A stretch of DNA of 64,000 nucleotides from Streptomyces smyrnaeus (GTDB taxonomy: Bacteria > Actinomycetota > Actinomycetes > Streptomycetales > Streptomycetaceae): positions 62,001 through 126,000 of the forward strand of contig NZ_JAFFZM010000007.1 in assembly GCF_017676345.1 (NCBI RefSeq), read 5' to 3'. The notes under the pieces were generated by a model, which had not been told where the DNA came from, did no database searches, and saw nothing but the letters and a program-made list of their open reading frames with translations. Each line of letters starts with the position of its first letter. Position 1 is the stretch's first letter. The position numbers were made by a program, and so were the translations under genes. Shown in pieces: positions 61,796-64,000 of the stretch.

Positions 61796-62389
61796 TCAGT
61801 CAGGGTCGGATTCGGTGGCAGGTCGGATCAGCAGCGCTGCCAGACCGCCGGCGAAGGCAAGTAGGGCAGCTGTGGCGGCGACGGGATCGGTGCTGGGCCG
61901 CAGGAGGACGGTCCAGAAGTAGACGTGGCCGCCCGGGCCGCGGCCCAGAAACAGCACGACGAATCCCCACGCAACAGGTGCCAGGACAGCCCGTGAGCCG
62001 GCCAGGGACCGCACCAGCAGCATCAGCCCCACCAGAAATGCGGTGTCGCGTCCGAGGTTGAGTCCGGCGTCGGCGCCGCCCAGTTTCCACGCCAGGAGCG
62101 CGGTCGCGCAGGCAGCCAGGACCGTGCCTGCGGCCAGCGCGGTGTCCATCCAGGCCACGGGCCGGGTCGCGGTCGCCTCTGCTGCCGGCAGGCGGGAGTC
62201 GAGGCACAGCGCCAGCGCGGCGCACAGCAGGATGGGGAGCAGGGCGATGACCGGCGCGGACACTGCTCCGGCCAGGAATGAGGGCAGGTCGAGCACCGTG
62301 TCCCGCCACAGCAGGGCCAGGAGGCAGAACGGTAGGAACAGCGCGGGCAGGACTGTGTGGGCACGTCGTGCTTTGATCCACCACGTCAT
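61796..62389 (-). CDS. Membrane protein, probable ABC exporter subunit
   Basis: 197 residues from ATG 62389, overlapping the upstream gene's stop (ATGA). Five or six membrane segments (HTVLPALFLPFCLLALLW, SAPVIALLPILLCAALALCL, TVLAACATALLAWKLGG, GLMLLVRSLAG, AFAGGLAALLI). No known family recognised, but size and context fit a permease partner of the adjacent ATPase. Confidence 0.75.
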   Translation of the reverse strand: MTWWIKARRAHTVLPALFLPFCLLALLWRDTVLDLPSFLAGAVSAPVIALLPILLCAALALCLDSRLPAAEATATRPVAWMDTALAAGTVLAACATALLAWKLGGADAGLNLGRDTAFLVGLMLLVRSLAGSRAVLAPVAWGFVVLFLGRGPGGHVYFWTVLLRPSTDPVAATAALLAFAGGLAALLIRPATESDPD

Positions 62390-63738
62390 CGTGTGCCGCC
62401 TCGGGTCGGGCAGACGTCGGCGAGTGTGGCGCGGTACCAGGAGCGCTGCCGGGCATTCGACTGTTTCAGTACCGCGTTCACGCGGGCTTTCACGCGTGCC
62501 ACGCGTGCGTCTTCGGCTCGCTGGATCCGGGCCAGGTCTTTGTCGTCCCCCGGGTCGAGGACGTCGCCCCGGAGCGCCTTGAGGTAGCGCTTGTCCTCCT
62601 CGACCTGGTGTGCCTGCCAGAGGCGGAGTGCGGAAGCGTCGGCCGGGCGTGGGTCGGCGCAAGGCAGGGTGCCTGCGGCGCGCAGAACGCGGTACCGCAG
62701 CGCGCCGTCACGCTCTGCCTGCGTGAGTGGCAGGTGCCACTCGGTACCGGTGGTGCGGTACCTGCCCTCCAGGAGGGAGTCGGTCACCTTGCGGGGCATG
62801 TCGACCGGAACGCCGGCGGTGCGCAGGGTGGTGGTGACGTCGATGATCGTGTGCCGGGTTCGGTCGAGGATCTGGTCCGACTGGCGCGGAACGCACACTT
62901 GTGGCTGCTTGCCGACGCAGGCCACGGGCAGCTGGGCGCGGGTGGTGGGCGGTGTCTCTTCCCAGTCGGAGGCGATCCGGTAGGCGACGGCGGAGGTGCC
63001 AACGGTCACGAGGCAGGCTGCCACCACGGCGCCCGCACGCGTGACCGTTGATCTGCTGACGCACCACAGCAGCCCGATCCCGACGGCGAGACCGACCGTG
63101 GGCAGGACATGAGCGGCCAGGGAAGACCACGTTGCCAGTTCGCCGAATGCCAAGAACCCTGAGTAGGAACCTGACAGGTGACGGGACCAGTTCGCGCCGG
63201 TGTCGCTGAACTGCCCGGCCCCGGCGAAAGCGACGAGGTAGAAGACGCCTACGGCCAGCAGAGGTGCGGCGAGCAGACGGGGAGCGAGGCGTCCCACGGC
63301 GAAGCCGATGACACAGTGCCCGAGCGCCAGAACGGCTGCCATGGCGGGGAGCTGGAGCGACCCGAGAGTGGGAGCCACCCCCTCCTGGACCAGGGCCAGA
63401 CCGGCCGCCAGTACCAACATCAGCCAGCCGAGCGCCAGCACCGGCCACAGCACACCGGCCGCAATCCGGAATCGGGTGCGCACCGGGGCGAGTCGCCATA
63501 CCCCGTCCTGCTTGAGACGGCCCGCTTCCCACGCGCTCAGGGCTGAGACGACGGCGTAGGTAAGACCGTAGAAGGGTCCCAACGCGAAGGAGACAACTTC
63601 CGGCGCATACGGCAGAACGCTCCGCGAGGCGGGGTAGTCGATGCCGAAGACGTGCACCGCGTAGAAGAGGGCGAATGCGACCACCAGCGGGGAGGCCCAC
63701 AAAGCGCTGCTCGTGCGTATGCGTGTGCGTAGTTTCAT
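62386..63738 (-). CDS. Membrane protein with soluble C-terminal domain, probable ABC exporter subunit
   Basis: 450 residues from ATG 63738 (GGAG upstream). Six or seven membrane segments occupy residues 10-265 (SALWASPLVVAFALFYAVHV, WPVLALGWLMLVLAAGLALV, VVAACLVTVGTSAVAYRIAS). Residues 290-450 are soluble and helical with four cysteines (VACVGKQPQVCVPR, TLPCADPRPADA, LADVCPTRG) and a charged region (DLARIQRAEDARVARVKARV). No family recognised. First gene of the exporter operon, preceded by a strong hairpin. Confidence 0.75.
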   Translation of the reverse strand: MKLRTRIRTSSALWASPLVVAFALFYAVHVFGIDYPASRSVLPYAPEVVSFALGPFYGLTYAVVSALSAWEAGRLKQDGVWRLAPVRTRFRIAAGVLWPVLALGWLMLVLAAGLALVQEGVAPTLGSLQLPAMAAVLALGHCVIGFAVGRLAPRLLAAPLLAVGVFYLVAFAGAGQFSDTGANWSRHLSGSYSGFLAFGELATWSSLAAHVLPTVGLAVGIGLLWCVSRSTVTRAGAVVAACLVTVGTSAVAYRIASDWEETPPTTRAQLPVACVGKQPQVCVPRQSDQILDRTRHTIIDVTTTLRTAGVPVDMPRKVTDSLLEGRYRTTGTEWHLPLTQAERDGALRYRVLRAAGTLPCADPRPADASALRLWQAHQVEEDKRYLKALRGDVLDPGDDKDLARIQRAEDARVARVKARVNAVLKQSNARQRSWYRATLADVCPTRGGTR

Positions 63739-63766
63739 GATGCTCCGAGGCGATGCTGGACGTGGC

Positions 63767-63800
63767 CGGACCGGGGGAAGCGTGCGCTTCCCCCGGTCCG
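63767..63800. terminator. Strong hairpin between the window-edge gene and the exporter operon
   Basis: CGGACCGGGGGAAGCG (63767-63782), loop TG, CGCTTCCCCCGGTCCG (63785-63800): a perfect 16-bp stem. It follows the stop of the gene at 63822 by 22 bp on the minus strand, so it is likely an attenuator or terminator between that gene and the exporter operon. A short, abundant peptide transcript upstream would fit. Confidence 0.75.
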
Positions 63801-63821
63801 AGTATGGGAGGGAGAAGAGGG

Positions 63822-64000
63822 TCAGCAGCCGCCAGAAGAGAAGTGATACCCCGGCGATGACATGCCGTCCAGCCGACGCCACGCCTCCCCCAACTCGCGG
63901 GCCTCGCCGAGGAGGGCGGGGGCGGCAGGGGTTGCGGCCGCATGATGTTGAATGTCGCGAGCCGATGCGGCACGAAGGATTTCGTACAAAGGGAGAGCAC
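63822..64000 (-). CDS. C-terminal part of an unknown protein or peptide precursor ending SSGGC
   Basis: The gene enters from the right edge; 58 codons are visible: ALPLYEILRAASARDIQHHA through LLGEARELGEAWRRLDG to a polar end MSSPGYHFSSGGC. The visible part is one or two helices followed by a Ser/Gly tail with a terminal Cys. This could be a leader plus core of a modified peptide exported by the following ABC system, or just the end of a larger enzyme. The frame is chosen for its high third-position GC and the hairpin 22 bp after the TGA. Confidence 0.5.
   Translation of the reverse strand, partial: ALPLYEILRAASARDIQHHAAATPAAPALLGEARELGEAWRRLDGMSSPGYHFSSGGC

Noticed and set aside
63822..63860. 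FxSxx-COOH cyclophane precursor ending
   Set aside because: The C-terminus reads H-F-S-S-G-G-C, one residue too long for the F-x-S-x-x-end rule, and no radical SAM enzyme is visible.

Overview
The window is a stretch of a high-GC actinomycete chromosome, almost certainly Streptomyces. The evidence is G/C-dominated third codon positions, purine-rich ribosome sites with frequent GTG starts, a mycothiol-amidase-type deacetylase, Tat/Sec-exported glycoside hydrolases, the bxl-type xyloside operon, a WXG-type (T7SS/ESX) effector operon and many one-component regulators. There are no rRNA or tRNA genes, no CRISPR array and no intact insertion sequence. The mixture of sugar uptake, regulators, secreted small proteins and toxin genes looks like accessory or chromosome-arm content.

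Layout. 1-4568 (minus): cydABDC cytochrome bd oxidase operon, cut by the left edge inside cydC, with a divergent LysR gene at 4863. 6157-9893 (minus): small exported proteins around an endonuclease/exonuclease/phosphatase-fold (EEP) phosphodiesterase. 10355: an isolated 43-codon gene that looks like a modified-peptide (RiPP) precursor. 10961-15108: metabolite:H+ symporter and YtcJ-type amidohydrolase, translationally coupled, with a divergent double AsnC-type regulator. 15232-20199: PIG-L deacetylase, then a PadR regulator / ABC ATPase / FtsX permease operon. 20375-27166 (plus): a solute-binding protein followed by an alpha-glucosidase and complete sugar ABC importer. 27475-28755: GH18 chitinase.

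29064-37631: a paired helix-turn-helix (HTH) regulator and short-chain dehydrogenase (SDR), a small zinc-ribbon protein, a PPOX flavoenzyme, and a TetR regulator divergent from a four-gene operon (drug-type ABC exporter, small regulator-like protein, truncated PPDK-like enzyme). 37820-47647: small secreted protein, YqeB-like protein, GH10 xylanase with CBM2, and the bxlEFGA operon (lipoprotein, two permeases, GH3 beta-xylosidase) with divergent LacI-type bxlR; CGAAA-type palindromes lie before both xylanase and bxlE. 47807-50125: two SDRs with a divergent TetR gene and a near-ideal operator between them. 50233-52130: imidazolonepropionase-like amidohydrolase and Rrf2 regulator, each preceded by the same 25-bp inverted repeat. 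52842-55691: RidA-like protein, BetT choline/betaine transporter, and the decayed start of a GMC oxidoreductase.

55944-60439 (minus) is the most striking part. It is an operon with an SseB-like protein, an ESX-like partner, a 562-aa effector ending in a papain-fold deamidase toxin (Cys449/His524/Asp539), a single YrhB/Imm35 immunity domain, and a 438-aa protein alternating YrhB domains with what look like inactivated copies of the toxin domain. 60995-64000 holds an ABC exporter with two membrane partners and, at the right edge, the C-terminal end of a gene finishing in Ser-Ser-Gly-Gly-Cys.

Family assignments rest on recognised motifs and overall resemblance; no database search was possible. 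Start sites were chosen from ribosome sites and operon overlaps.
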